64,000 nucleotides of DNA from PALSA-612 sp963742925 (GTDB lineage: Bacteria > Actinomycetota > Thermoleophilia > Gaiellales > Gaiellaceae), in NCBI GenBank assembly GCA_963742925.1, contig CAVUNV010000009.1, forward strand, positions 62,001 through 126,000, read 5' to 3'. The position numbers were made by a program, and so were the translations under genes. The notes beneath the pieces are model-generated. The model was not told the origin of the DNA and made no database searches. It saw only the letters and a list, made by a program, of their open reading frames with translations. Below are positions 9,117 through 19,142 of this stretch, in pieces. How positions within the stretch are numbered: the stretch's first letter is position 1; each line of letters starts with the position of its first letter.

Positions 9117-9621
9117 TCAGGGCTGGTATTGCTGGTCGAGCGACTTGACGGTGTCGATCGAGTAGCGCAGCCAGAAGCCGAGCCGGCACGGGTGGATGGA
9201 GCTGGTAGGGCGTCCCGCAGCTCTTCGGCTTGGTGACCAGGAGCTGGGCGAGCTTCGCGACCGTGACCTTCGTCGTCTGGAGGTTCACGAGGATCGTCAC
9301 GTGGGTGCCCGCCGGAAGCTTGTACGTGAGCAACTTGTGGTCGGGGTTGCGGATGTAGTAGTCGTTCGGAACGGGTTCGCCCGGCTTGACGACCCCGTCC
9401 TCCGCCGCGGCGACGTTCGCCGTCCGACCCTCGAGCCAGAGCGCCGCGTCGAGCTTCAGCTGGTAGCTCTTGCCCGTCGGCGTCACCGACGTGACGTAGC
9501 CGAACTCGACGATCTGCCTCGGCGGCGAGAAGAGCGGCAGCGACAACGTGGATGCAAGCGCCCAGCCACCAAGCGCTGCGGCAACGGCAAGCGCTGCACC
9601 GAGCACCACGAGTCGTCTCAT
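9117..9621 (-). CDS. Small secreted or anchored protein of unknown function, frameshifted near its end
   Basis: An N-terminal hydrophobic segment (MRRLVVLGAALAVAAALGGW) is followed by a beta-rich domain (EFGYVTSVTPTGKSYQLKLD, NDYYIRNPDHKLLTYKLPAG, TILVNLQTTKVTVAKLAQLL). At about 9188 one extra base must be removed; the protein then ends naturally as PCRLGFWLRYSIDTVKSLDQ plus four residues, 167 in all. A TAGAGT hexamer lies seven bases upstream of the ATG. It is convergent with the beta-helix gene. I do not recognise the family. Confidence 0.65.
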
Positions 9622-9674
9622 CGCCGCGACTCTAGCGCTCGTGGCGCTGCCGCGAAAGTGTCCAAAATGGACGA

Positions 9675-12272
9675 TTAACCGCCGGCGACGACTGCCTCGA
9701 CGCCCAGGTCTTTGAGCGCCGCCTGCGCCGCCGCGAGGCGGGCGAGCGGGACGCGGAACGGCGAGCAGGAGACGTAGTCGAGCCCGATCCGGTGGCAGAA
9801 CGCGACCGAGTGCGGCTCGCCGCCGTGCTCGCCGCAGATGCCCAGCTTCAGGTCCTCCTTCGCGCCGCGGCCGCGCTCGACCGCGATCCGCATCAGGTCG
9901 CCGACGCCGCCCTCGTCCAGCACCTCGAACGGGTTGCGCTCGAGCACGTCGTCCTCGAGGTAGCGGGCGAGGAACTTGTTCTCGGCGTCGTCGCGCGAGT
10001 AGCCGAGCGTCGTCTGGGTCAGGTCGTTCGTCCCGAAGGAGAAGAAGTCGGCGTAGACGGCGATCTCGTCCGCACGAATGCAGGCCCGCGGCAGCTCGAT
10101 CATCGTGCCGACGAGGTACTCGATCTCGCCCTCCTCCTCGACTGTGCGCACGGTCAGCTCGCGCAGGCGCCGCAGCTCCTCGCCGAAGCCGACCAGCGGG
10201 TGCATGATCTCGACGATCGGGGCCTCCCCCGTGCGCTCGTGCACCGCCTTCGACGCGCGCACGATCGCACGCACCTGCATCTCGTAGATCTCCGGGAAGA
10301 TCAGCCCGAGCCGGCAGCCGCGGAAGCCGAGCATCGGATTCGCCTCGTGGAGGATCCGGATCCGCTCGCGCATGCGCTCGTCGGTCGCCTCCTCGAGCGG
10401 CGGCAGGAACTCGTGCAGCGGCGGGTCGAGCAGCCGGATCGTCACCGGTAGCCCGGTCATCGCCTCGAAGATGCCCTCGAAGTCGGCCTGCTGCATGGGC
10501 AGGATCCGGTCGAGCGCCGCGCGTCTGCCCTGCTCCGAATCGGCCAGGATCATCTCGCGCATCACGGGAAGGCGGCCCTCGGCCATGAACATGTGCTCTG
10601 TCCGGCAGAGGCCGATGCCCTCGGCGCCCAGCTCCCGGGCCTTGGCCGCGTCCTCGGGCGTGTCCGCGTTCGCGTGCACGCGCAGGCGGCGGAGGTCGTC
10701 GGCCCAGTGCAGGATCGTCTGGAAGTCCTCGTTGATCTGCGGCGGGACGAGCGGGACCTCGCCGAGCATGACGCGGCCGGTGCCCCCGTCGATCGTGATC
10801 ACGTCGCCGGCGTGCAGGGTGTGACCGGCGAGCAGGGCCGTGCCGGCGGCGGTGTCGAGCGTCAGCGCCTCGCACCCGGCCACACACGGCTTGCCCATGC
10901 CGCGGGCGACGACGGCAGCGTGGGAGGTCATCCCCCCGTGCGCGGTCAGCACTCCCTGCGCGTGGATCAGGCCGTGGATGTCGTCGGGCGTCGTCTCCCA
11001 GCGGACGAGGACGACCGCCTCGCCCCGGCCGCCGAGCTCCTCGGCGCGGTTGGCGTCGAAGACGACCTTGCCGCAGGCGGCACCCGGCGACGCGTTGAGG
11101 CCCGTGGCGACCACCTCGACGTCGGCCGCCGGGTCGATCATCGGGTGCAGGAGCTGGTCGAGCTGCGCCGGGTCGATCCGGGCCACCGCCTCCTCGCGGC
11201 TGATCAGGTCCTCGCCGACCATGTCCACCGCAGCCTTCAGCGCCGCGGCGGCGGTGCGCTTGGCGGTGCGTGTCTGCAGCAGGTAGAGCCGGTCGTCCTC
11301 GACCGTGAACTCGAGATCCTGCATGTCGCGGTAGTGCTCCTCGAGCTTCTTCGCCGTCGCGATGAACTGCTCGTAGGCGTCCGGCAGACGGTCGCGCATG
11401 TTCACGAGCGGCTCCGGCGTGCGGATTCCGGCCACGACGTCCTCGCCCTGGGCGTTGAGCAGGAACTCGCCGAACACACCCGAGTCGCCCGTGGACGGGT
11501 TGCGGGTGAAGGCGACGCCGGTGCCCGAGCGCTCGCCCTTGTTCCCGAACACCATCTGCATGACGTTGACGGCGGTGCCGAGGTCGTCCGGGATCTCGTG
11601 CGCCCGCCGGTACACCTGCGCGCGCGGCGTGTCCCAGGAGTCGAAGACCGCGTCGATCGCGCGACGGAGCTGCTCGCGGGCGTCCTGGGGGAACGGCTGT
11701 CCGAGCTCGTTCTCGTAGATCCCCTTGAAGGTCTCGACGAGGGCGGCCATGTCCTCGGCCGAGAGATCGATGTCGTGCGAGACACCGCGGGCGTCCTTCA
11801 GCTTCTGCAGCTCGCTCTCGAAGCGGTGCGGATCGATCCCGTCGACGGTCTCGCCGTACATCTGGACCAGGCGCCGGTAGGAGTCGTAGGCGAAGCGCGG
11901 ATTGCCGGTCGACTCCGCCTGGCCGCGGACGGCGACGTCCGACAGGCCGACGTTCAGGATCGTGTCCATCATCCCCGGCATCGACACGGCGCCGCCGGAG
12001 CGGACCGAGACGAGCAGCGGCTCGTGAGCGTCGCCGAACCGCCTGCCGCTCGTCTGCTCCAGCCGCTCGACGTGCTCCAGCACCTCGTCGTCGAGCCCGT
12101 CCGGGATCCGCTTGCCGGCCCGCATGTACTCGCGGCAGGCCTCGGTCGTGATCGTGAAGCCCGCCGGCACGGGCAGGCCGAGCTGCGTCATCTCCGCAAG
12201 CCCGACGCCCTTGCCTCCGAGGAGAGCGCGGCCGCCGTCCGAGGGCTCGTCGAAGTCGAAGACGTAACGCAT
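9675..12272 (-). CDS. ppdK: Pyruvate, phosphate dikinase
   Basis: 865 residues from ATG 12272, giving the usual start MRYVFDFDE; an in-frame extension to 12323 is unlikely. The N-terminal ATP-grasp domain shows LLGGKGVGLAEM and SVRSGGAVSMPGMMDTILNVG; the central phosphohistidine domain has HGGMTSHAAVVARGMG with His451 and the regulatory Thr449; the C-terminal PEP/pyruvate barrel has GFRGCRLG and GTNDLTQTTLG. It interconverts pyruvate + ATP + Pi with PEP + AMP + PPi. Its regulator PpsR is encoded 2 kb away (13260-14327), and that family modifies exactly this Thr. Confidence 0.95.
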   Translation of the reverse strand: MRYVFDFDEPSDGGRALLGGKGVGLAEMTQLGLPVPAGFTITTEACREYMRAGKRIPDGLDDEVLEHVERLEQTSGRRFGDAHEPLLVSVRSGGAVSMPGMMDTILNVGLSDVAVRGQAESTGNPRFAYDSYRRLVQMYGETVDGIDPHRFESELQKLKDARGVSHDIDLSAEDMAALVETFKGIYENELGQPFPQDAREQLRRAIDAVFDSWDTPRAQVYRRAHEIPDDLGTAVNVMQMVFGNKGERSGTGVAFTRNPSTGDSGVFGEFLLNAQGEDVVAGIRTPEPLVNMRDRLPDAYEQFIATAKKLEEHYRDMQDLEFTVEDDRLYLLQTRTAKRTAAAALKAAVDMVGEDLISREEAVARIDPAQLDQLLHPMIDPAADVEVVATGLNASPGAACGKVVFDANRAEELGGRGEAVVLVRWETTPDDIHGLIHAQGVLTAHGGMTSHAAVVARGMGKPCVAGCEALTLDTAAGTALLAGHTLHAGDVITIDGGTGRVMLGEVPLVPPQINEDFQTILHWADDLRRLRVHANADTPEDAAKARELGAEGIGLCRTEHMFMAEGRLPVMREMILADSEQGRRAALDRILPMQQADFEGIFEAMTGLPVTIRLLDPPLHEFLPPLEEATDERMRERIRILHEANPMLGFRGCRLGLIFPEIYEMQVRAIVRASKAVHERTGEAPIVEIMHPLVGFGEELRRLRELTVRTVEEEGEIEYLVGTMIELPRACIRADEIAVYADFFSFGTNDLTQTTLGYSRDDAENKFLARYLEDDVLERNPFEVLDEGGVGDLMRIAVERGRGAKEDLKLGICGEHGGEPHSVAFCHRIGLDYVSCSPFRVPLARLAAAQAALKDLGVEAVVAGG

Positions 12273-12391
12273 GTCGGCGTGAAGTCTCACACAGGCTCGC
12301 GGCATACTCATCGGCGTGCACACGGATGTCTGTCCGGTAAACGTACGGAGTCGGAGTCGCTCCGAGTTTGTGCGACCTCCAGCGCTCTTGC

Positions 12392-12397
12392 TACCTT
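12392..12397 (+). promoter_or_regulatory. Predicted -10 for the 29-residue peptide transcript
   Basis: TACCTT with TTGTGC 18 bases upstream at 12368-12373. Predicted transcription start near 12404, leaving a 33-base leader that contains the GGGAAGGGAG ribosome-binding site at 12421-12430. Confidence 0.4.
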
Positions 12398-12436
12398 GGA
12401 ATCGAGCCCAGTTCGTAACAGGGAAGGGAGTAGCGC

Positions 12437-12526
12437 ATGCAGATGTTGATTCCGATCATGCTCGCCATCGTCGTCGGCTCTTTGGCCGGCCTCGGGCTGA
12501 GCGGCGCCACCGGCCCGCGGGTCTAG
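12437..12526 (+). CDS. 29-residue hydrophobic micropeptide
   Basis: ATG at 12437, stop TAG at 12524. The product is MQMLIPIMLAIVVGSLAGLG followed by LSGATGPRV: one membrane helix with glycine zipper spacing and a short polar tail. It has a strong ribosome-binding site (GGGAAGGGAG, six bases before the ATG) and a plausible promoter, better signals than most genes here. It lies between divergent PPDK and the methyltransferase gene, which starts 28 bases after its stop. No family is recognised; it could be a membrane modulator, or the helix could be a leader peptide. Confidence 0.6.
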   Translation: MQMLIPIMLAIVVGSLAGLGLSGATGPRV

Positions 12527-12554
12527 CGCCGTCTTTTCATCGGGGGCCGGCCTC

Positions 12555-13270
12555 GTGAGCGGCGCCCGGCACTGGCACGGAGAGGCCCGACGCTGGGCCG
12601 AATGGGCGCGGACGCCCGGCCACGACGCGTACTGGGACTACCGGGACGCGTTCTTCGAGCTCGTACCACCGCCCGGGCGCGCGACGCTCGAGGTCGGCTG
12701 CGGCGAAGGCCGCGTGTCGCGGGATCTCGCGGCGCGCGGCCACACCGTCACCGGTGTCGACGTGGTCGGCGAGCTCGTCGAGCTGGCCCTCGAGGCCGAC
12801 CCCGGGTCGACCTACGTCGTCGGCGACGCCTCCGTCCTGCCGTTTCCCGACGGCATGTTCGACCTCGTCGTCGCCTACAACTCGCTGATGGACGTCGACG
12901 ACATGCCCGAAGCCGTCCAGGAGATCGCGCGCGTCCTCGAGCCGGGCGGCCGCCTGTGCCTTTGCGTCACGCACCCGACACGCGACGCGTGCGTGCGGGA
13001 GGGCGATCGGTTCGTGATCGAGCACGAGTACCTCGCGAAGCGGCGCTTCGAGGGGACGTTCACGCGGGACGGCCTCACGATGACGTTCAAGGGCTGGTGC
13101 TACCCACTCGAGGCGTACTCGAGGGCACTCGAGGAACGCAGGGCTCGTGATCGAGGCGATCCGAGAGCCTCCCGAGCCGCCGCCCGGCCCCGAGCCGTCC
13201 GAACACCTACGAGGCCGACCGGCGCTTCCCGAACTTCCTCATGCTCCGCGCGCAGCAGATCAGGTCGTAG
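12555..13270 (+). CDS. Class I SAM-dependent methyltransferase, two frameshifts
   Basis: GTG start at 12555. The Rossmann-fold motif I is LEVGCGEGRVSRDLAARGH, followed by VTGVDVV, VVGDASVLPFPDGMFDLVVA and a post-motif LEPGGRLCLCVTHP, the profile of small-molecule or ubiquinone-type methyltransferases (Methyltransf_11). The frame is lost at about 13136 (should read EEAGLVIEAIREP) and again at about 13198 (should read PSNTYEADRRFPNFLMLRAQ). Each needs one base removed, giving 237 residues and a stop at 13268-13270. Its 3' end overlaps the convergent ppsR gene by 11 bases. Substrate unknown. Confidence 0.8.
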
Positions 13271-14327
13271 ACCGGCCGTTTCCCCCGTGCCTGCGTCTGC
13301 GGGCCCTGAACTCGGCAACCCATGCAGCACCGCGCAGGCCGATCCAGATCGGGGTCAGGCCGACGTAGAAGACGAGCATCCCGAGCATGAGCGCGAACTG
13401 CCAGAGCACCCAGCGCCAGATCGGGATCCGCTTCGCACGCGCCGCCCGCGCGTTCGGATTGAACCCGGGCAGTGTCCTGATCGGATCGGTCACACCGGCC
13501 TGCCGGTCGTGACGGCGGTTCTCGACGATCCTGATCACGCGCTGGGCAGTCTCCTCGACGGAGAGCTCCGTCACGTCGATGACGGGGCAACCGAGCCGGC
13601 GATGGACGGCGGCGGCGACATCGAGCTCTTCGTAGATGCCGACGATGTCCGCGTACGACTGGCGGGCACCGCGCATCAGCCGGGCGCGCTCGCGCCGGAT
13701 CTCGGCGAGGCGCGAGGCGTCGATCGTCAACCCGACGACCTTGACCGGATCCGTCGTGAACAGGTCGCCGGGCGGCTCGATGCCGTTGACGATCGGCACG
13801 TTCGCGGTCTTGTACCCGAGGTTGCCGAGGTACATCGAGAGCGGTGTCTTCGACGTCCGGGACACGCCGACGAGCACGACGTCCGCCTCCGAGAGGCCGT
13901 CCCCCACGCCGTCGTCGTACTTGACCGCGAACTCGATCGCCGCCATGCGCCTGAAGTACGCGGAGTCGAGCGGCGGCCGGGCGCCCGGCTTCATCTGCGC
14001 GGCCATTCCGGAGACCTTCGCGATCGACGCGAGCGGCGGGCCGAGGATGTCGCAGTAGTGGAGCTTCGCCTGCCGGCAGGCCGCGCGCATGGCCTCGCGC
14101 AGCTCCGGCTTCACGATCGTGTAGACGAGCACGGCCGGCCGGCCCTTGGCGCGGTTCACGGCCAGCAGCAGGTCGTCCACTGTCTCCACGCTCGGATGGC
14201 GAACCTCCTCGAACGGCTGGTCCGGGAACTGCGCCTCGAGGGCCGCCACCAGACGCGTCGCGGTCTCGCCCGTCGCGTCCGAGATGATGTGCAGCTCGAC
14301 CGCCGTCTTCGCTGGCTCTCCGGGCAT
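13260..14327 (-). CDS. ppsR: PPDK regulatory kinase/pyrophosphorylase PpsR with C-terminal membrane extension
   Basis: 355 residues from ATG 14327. Residues 10-275 are a complete DUF299/PpsR protein: ISDATGETA at the start and the P-loop-like GVSRTSKTP at 154-162, followed by MYLGNLGYKTANVPIV. These bifunctional enzymes use ADP to phosphorylate the regulatory Thr of PPDK or PEP synthase and Pi to reverse it. Family members normally end near 270-280; here about 75 residues follow, with a strongly hydrophobic helix (about 304-332, WRWVLWQFALMLGMLVFYVG) and a basic tail. A CAGAAT hexamer lies six bases before the ATG. Confidence 0.9.
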   Translation of the reverse strand: MPGEPAKTAVELHIISDATGETATRLVAALEAQFPDQPFEEVRHPSVETVDDLLLAVNRAKGRPAVLVYTIVKPELREAMRAACRQAKLHYCDILGPPLASIAKVSGMAAQMKPGARPPLDSAYFRRMAAIEFAVKYDDGVGDGLSEADVVLVGVSRTSKTPLSMYLGNLGYKTANVPIVNGIEPPGDLFTTDPVKVVGLTIDASRLAEIRRERARLMRGARQSYADIVGIYEELDVAAAVHRRLGCPVIDVTELSVEETAQRVIRIVENRRHDRQAGVTDPIRTLPGFNPNARAARAKRIPIWRWVLWQFALMLGMLVFYVGLTPIWIGLRGAAWVAEFRARRRRHGGNGRSTT

Positions 14328-14333
14328 GGGCTC

Positions 14334-14339
14334 ATTCTG
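14334..14339 (-). promoter_or_regulatory. Predicted -10 of a leaderless ppsR transcript
   Basis: CAGAAT, six bases, then ATG at 14327. The hexamer fits only the A2/T6 core of the window's leaderless pattern. Confidence 0.35.
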
Positions 14340-14367
14340 ACCGCTGTGGACGACTTGTTTCACTTTT

Positions 14368-14458
14368 GTCACACTCGCGGCACACTCTCGCGACGGTTTC
14401 CGCAGTACGCTCACCGCGGGTGGCGGGTGGATCTTCATCCCCACCCAGGGTGGGGATG
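14368..14458 (+). ncRNA. Repeated promoter-hairpin cassette, copy A (candidate small RNA)
   Basis: GTCACACTC at 14368, -10 TACGCT at 14406-14411, a G-rich stretch starting GGGTGGCGGGTGG at 14418, then a hairpin CATCCCCACCC / GGGTGGGGATG at 14436-14458. Copy B at 28473-28570 shares 26 identical bases from the G before TACGCT through GGGTGG. No + gene follows: the M20 gene runs antisense 47 bases on. The transcript would be about 40-45 nt. It lies between ppsR and the M20 gene, so the hairpin could also simply terminate the M20 gene. Confidence 0.4.
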
Positions 14459-14504
14459 CGCGCTGCGGCGGGCCGGCCGGGCCTGACCCGAGCGCGAGCG
14501 TCGG

Positions 14505-15659
14505 CTAGGCGAGATAGTCGAGCGCCGTCCGCACGAACACGGCGATGCCCGCGCGGAGCGCCGCCTCGTCGATCGTGAACCGCGGGTGGTGGTGCGGGAC
14601 AGCTTCCTCGTGGCCGGCGCCGACCCAGAAGAACGCGCCCGGAGCCTTCTCGAGGTAGGCGGAGAAGTCCTCGCCGCCCATGATCGGCTCGACTTCGATG
14701 ACGGCGTCGTCTCCGAGCTCGGCACGCGCGGCGCTCGCGACCAGCTCCGCCGCGACAGGGTCGTTCACGACGGCGCCGTAGCCGTCCTCGTAGTCGAGCG
14801 TGAACGTCGCGCCGTGCGCCTCGGTGACGCCGCGGAAGATCCGCTCCAGGCCGGCGCGAACCGACCGGCGGATCTCCGGATCGAACGTGCGGACGGTCCC
14901 GGCGAGCTGGACCGCCTCGGGGATGATGTTCGGTGCCGTCCCGGCGTTGAACTGGGTCACCGATACGACGGCGCTCTCGATCGGATCGACGGTACGCGAG
15001 ACGAGGACTTGCAGGTTCGTGACGACCTGCGCGGCGACCACGACCGGGTCGAGCGCCCTGTGCGGAGCCGCAGCGTGACCTCCGTGCCCGCGGACCTCCG
15101 CTCTGAAGATGTCGGCTGCCGCGGCCATCGGACCGACCGGCACGGCGATCGTCCCGACCGGCTTCACCGACGCGAGGTGCGCGCCGACGACGAGGTCGAC
15201 GCCTTCCATGACGCCCGCGTCGACGAGGTCGCGCGCGCCGCCCGGCGGCGTCTCCTCGGCGTGCTGGAACAGGAACCGGAGCTCGCCGGCGAGCTCGTCG
15301 CGGCGGCCCGCGAGCACCTTCGCCGCGCCGAGCAGCATCGCCGTGTGGCCGTCGTGCCCGCAGGCGTGCATGACGCCCGGGCGCGTCGAGGCGAACTCGA
15401 GGTCGCTCTCCTCCTGGATCGGCAACGCGTCCATGTCGGCCCGAAGGGCCAGTGTCCTTCCCGGCCGGGCTCCGCGCAGCGTGGCGACGACGCTGGTCGC
15501 GGTGGGCCGCGACAACTCGAGGCCGTCGAACGTGCGCAGCGTCTCCTCGACGTAGCGCGACGTCTCGACCTCCTGGAAGGAGAGCTCCGGGTTTGCGTGC
15601 AGGTGCCGGCGCCAGCCGATCGCCTCCTGCTCGAGCTCGGGCGAGACCAGGGTGCTCAT
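14505..15659 (-). CDS. M20 family amidohydrolase (hippurate hydrolase / N-acyl amino acid hydrolase type)
   Basis: 384 residues from ATG 15659 (MSTLVSPELEQEAIGWRRHL). M20D signatures are present: RRHLHANPELSFQE, ALRADMDALPIQEE, the metal ligands in HACGHDGHTAML, FQHAEETPPGGARDLVDAG and the dimerisation lid. The family hydrolyses N-acyl or indole-conjugated amino acids using one or two metal ions. It is divergent from glyS with 34 bases between the starts. Confidence 0.9.
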   Translation of the reverse strand: MSTLVSPELEQEAIGWRRHLHANPELSFQEVETSRYVEETLRTFDGLELSRPTATSVVATLRGARPGRTLALRADMDALPIQEESDLEFASTRPGVMHACGHDGHTAMLLGAAKVLAGRRDELAGELRFLFQHAEETPPGGARDLVDAGVMEGVDLVVGAHLASVKPVGTIAVPVGPMAAAADIFRAEVRGHGGHAAAPHRALDPVVVAAQVVTNLQVLVSRTVDPIESAVVSVTQFNAGTAPNIIPEAVQLAGTVRTFDPEIRRSVRAGLERIFRGVTEAHGATFTLDYEDGYGAVVNDPVAAELVASAARAELGDDAVIEVEPIMGGEDFSAYLEKAPGAFFWVGAGHEEAVPHHHPRFTIDEAALRAGIAVFVRTALDYLA

Positions 15660-15681
15660 CCGATGGATTCTGACGCACCGA

Positions 15682-15687
15682 TAACGT
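15682..15687 (+). promoter_or_regulatory. Predicted -10 of leaderless glyS
   Basis: TAACGT, six bases, then ATG at 15694. No ribosome-binding site and no T-box-like leader fits in the 34-base gap. Confidence 0.55.
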
Positions 15688-15693
15688 GTCGGC

Positions 15694-17064
<1,371 letters not shown>

Positions 17065-17068
17065 CCGG

Positions 17069-18651
17069 CTACTTGCCCTTGACGACCTTGACCTGAACGA
17101 AGTTCCATTTGCTCATATCGAAGATCGTGCCGGTGATCCCGTCCGTGCTCGTGCCCCGTCCGAGCACGTAGTAGCTCCCGGGCGGCAGGCCGAGCTTCAT
17201 GTTGAACTCCCACTTCAGCGAGCCTTTCACGTCCAGCCAGATTCCCTTGTCGCACGCGCCGCCGTACGGAGCGACCTTCTTGAGCTTGCTGTTCTTGCCG
17301 AACCACGCGCAGTAGACGGGCGGGTTGGCCGGCACCTGCAGGATGCCGATCTGGACCTTCTTGACGTTCGGCGCCGCGATCCCGGAGATCGTGCCCGGAT
17401 TGCCGAGCTTGACCGGTCTCGAGATCTTCTTGATCATCACGCCGGGCACCGCGAAGACGTTCTTCTTGATGGAACCGGACTTCTTGTCGGGAGTCGACTG
17501 CTTGGCGCTCGTCGTCAGGTTCCAGTCGAAGGAGATCGGACCGGCCTTCATCGGCCGACCGAGAATCGACACCGAGACTCCTTCGAACGGCCTGACGTCG
17601 TCGAGCGGACACGTGACCGTCTGTCCGCTCACGGTGCAGCGCTTGGAGACGAATTCGGGGACGAACGTGGGCGAGAACTTCACCTGGGCCTTGCCGGCGA
17701 ACGCTGCGCCCGGCCCGTTGTTCGTGACGTCGAGGTTGAAGTCGTACCTGGCCCCCTGCTCGAGCTTGTCGGCCAGCTTGAACCCCCGGGACGTCGACCA
17801 GCGCAGGGTGGCGACGCCGAGCATGTCGGCCGTCGGCTGCCCGCTGCCGATCGTGAACGGGAAGACCTGCACGCGCCCGTCTACCGCGCCGCACGATGAA
17901 GAAGTTCTGGGTCTTCTCCGCCGACGTGTCGACGGAGACGTACGGCTCGCCCCCCGGCTCCACGCGCAGGCTGCAGATGACCACGTTCTTCGGAGGGCCC
18001 TGCTCGCACGGATACTGCTCGGACCCGGTCTGTGCCTTGCTGACCCGCTTGAAGTCGTAGCCACCGTCGATCTGGAAGCCCGAGAGCGGGACATTGCAGC
18101 CGTCGACGCCCACCGTCGTGTCGCCCGGGAAGGGATTTGAGCTGAGATAGAGCTTGCAGCCGAGGTCGACGGACTCGTTGACCGGGTAGTCGTAGATGAT
18201 GTCTTCGGCGGCCTCCTTGGCGTCCTCCGCTTGCTTGAACGCCTTCGCTGCCGCCTGGAGATCCCCCTTCGCGAGCAGGGTGATCGTGGTGCCGTCCGCG
18301 CCGATCGCCGCGTTCAGGTCCGCTCTCAGGGCATCGGCGTCCGCCGCGTCGATCTCGCCGGCGATTCCGCGGCGTTGACGAGGCGATCGCCGGGATGAGA
18401 TGAAGGTTGATCGCGTCGCTGAGCTCGCCGGTCCCGAAGCCGACGGCGAACACACCGAGATCTTTCAGGGCGTCGTCAGCGTCGTACTCGTGATCCTCGG
18501 CATCCTCGATCTGTCGGAGCGCGTCGTGAAGGTTCGGGTTTTCGACGTCGACACGGACGACGTCGTGGCTTCTGACGTGCGCGCCCGCGGGAAGCGCGAC
18601 CAGCGTCAGCACACCGGCGAGGAGAGCGAGCAAGCCGAGCCGACGGTGCAT
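17069..18651 (-). CDS. Secreted DUF11-domain surface protein, two frameshifts
   Basis: Three overlapping frames give one 526-residue protein once single extra bases are removed near 18373 and 17882. Residues 1-24 are a signal peptide (MHRRLGLLALLAGVLTLVAL). A helical domain follows (GEIDAADADALRADLNAAIG, AAAKAFKQAEDAKEAAED), then a Cys-containing region (YPCEQGPPKNVVICSL) and a DUF11-like beta-sandwich (ARYDFNLDVTNNGPGAAFAG, VSKRCTVSGQTVTCPLDDV) typical of repetitive envelope proteins. The C-terminal 150 residues look like another beta domain. Function unknown; likely a cell-surface structural or adhesive protein. Stands alone. Confidence 0.7.
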
Positions 18652-18692
18652 TTCGTGCCGATCATGACGTCGGGCGCCTGAAAGTCAAGCGG

Positions 18693-19142
18693 TCAGCCGT
18701 TGAGCTGGCCGAGGAAGTAGGCGATCGGCCGCGCGATCAGGTTGTCGAGCGTAAACGCCAAGATGGCGCCGCCGATGCCGTTCCCGGCGGTGTCGTGCGC
18801 AGCGCGACGCATGCCGCTGCGAAGGGCTGTCTCGATCGTGCTCCGGCTCCAGCGGACCTTCTTCGTCCCGAGCGCCGGTGTGAACGACAGGACGAGCTCC
18901 TCGCGCGTCGTGTGCAGCGAGCAGGCGGCGCCGTTCAGAGCGGAGAGCGCGAAACGCTGCCCGGCGGCATCGATCGCGCCGAAGAACCCTCCTTCGCTGA
19001 CGTGCGGCTTGGAGGTGCACGGGTCGGCAAGGCGAGCCTGGCCGAAGCCGATGCCGCCCATTCCCAGCTCGACCGCGATCAGCGCGATCGCGGCCGCGCC
19101 CAGGACCGCCACCACGAGGCTTGCCCCGCGCCGGCGGCTCAC
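18693..19142 (-). CDS. Membrane-anchored protein of unknown function coupled to the MFS gene
   Basis: 149 residues, GTG start at 19142 overlapping the MFS stop (GTGA), so translation is coupled to the transporter. One N-terminal membrane helix (about 7-27) after a basic MSRRRG start, then an extracytoplasmic domain with two cysteines (DPCTSKPHV, GAACSLHTT) and VLSFTPALGTKKVRWSRSTI. No family recognised. The coupling suggests it works with the exporter. Confidence 0.65.
   Translation of the reverse strand: MSRRRGASLVVAVLGAAAIALIAVELGMGGIGFGQARLADPCTSKPHVSEGGFFGAIDAAGQRFALSALNGAACSLHTTREELVLSFTPALGTKKVRWSRSTIETALRSGMRRAAHDTAGNGIGGAILAFTLDNLIARPIAYFLGQLNG

Noticed and set aside
15660..15693. 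T-box or riboswitch before glyS
   Set aside because: The gap to the divergent gene is 34 bases and the promoter is leaderless, leaving no room for a leader.
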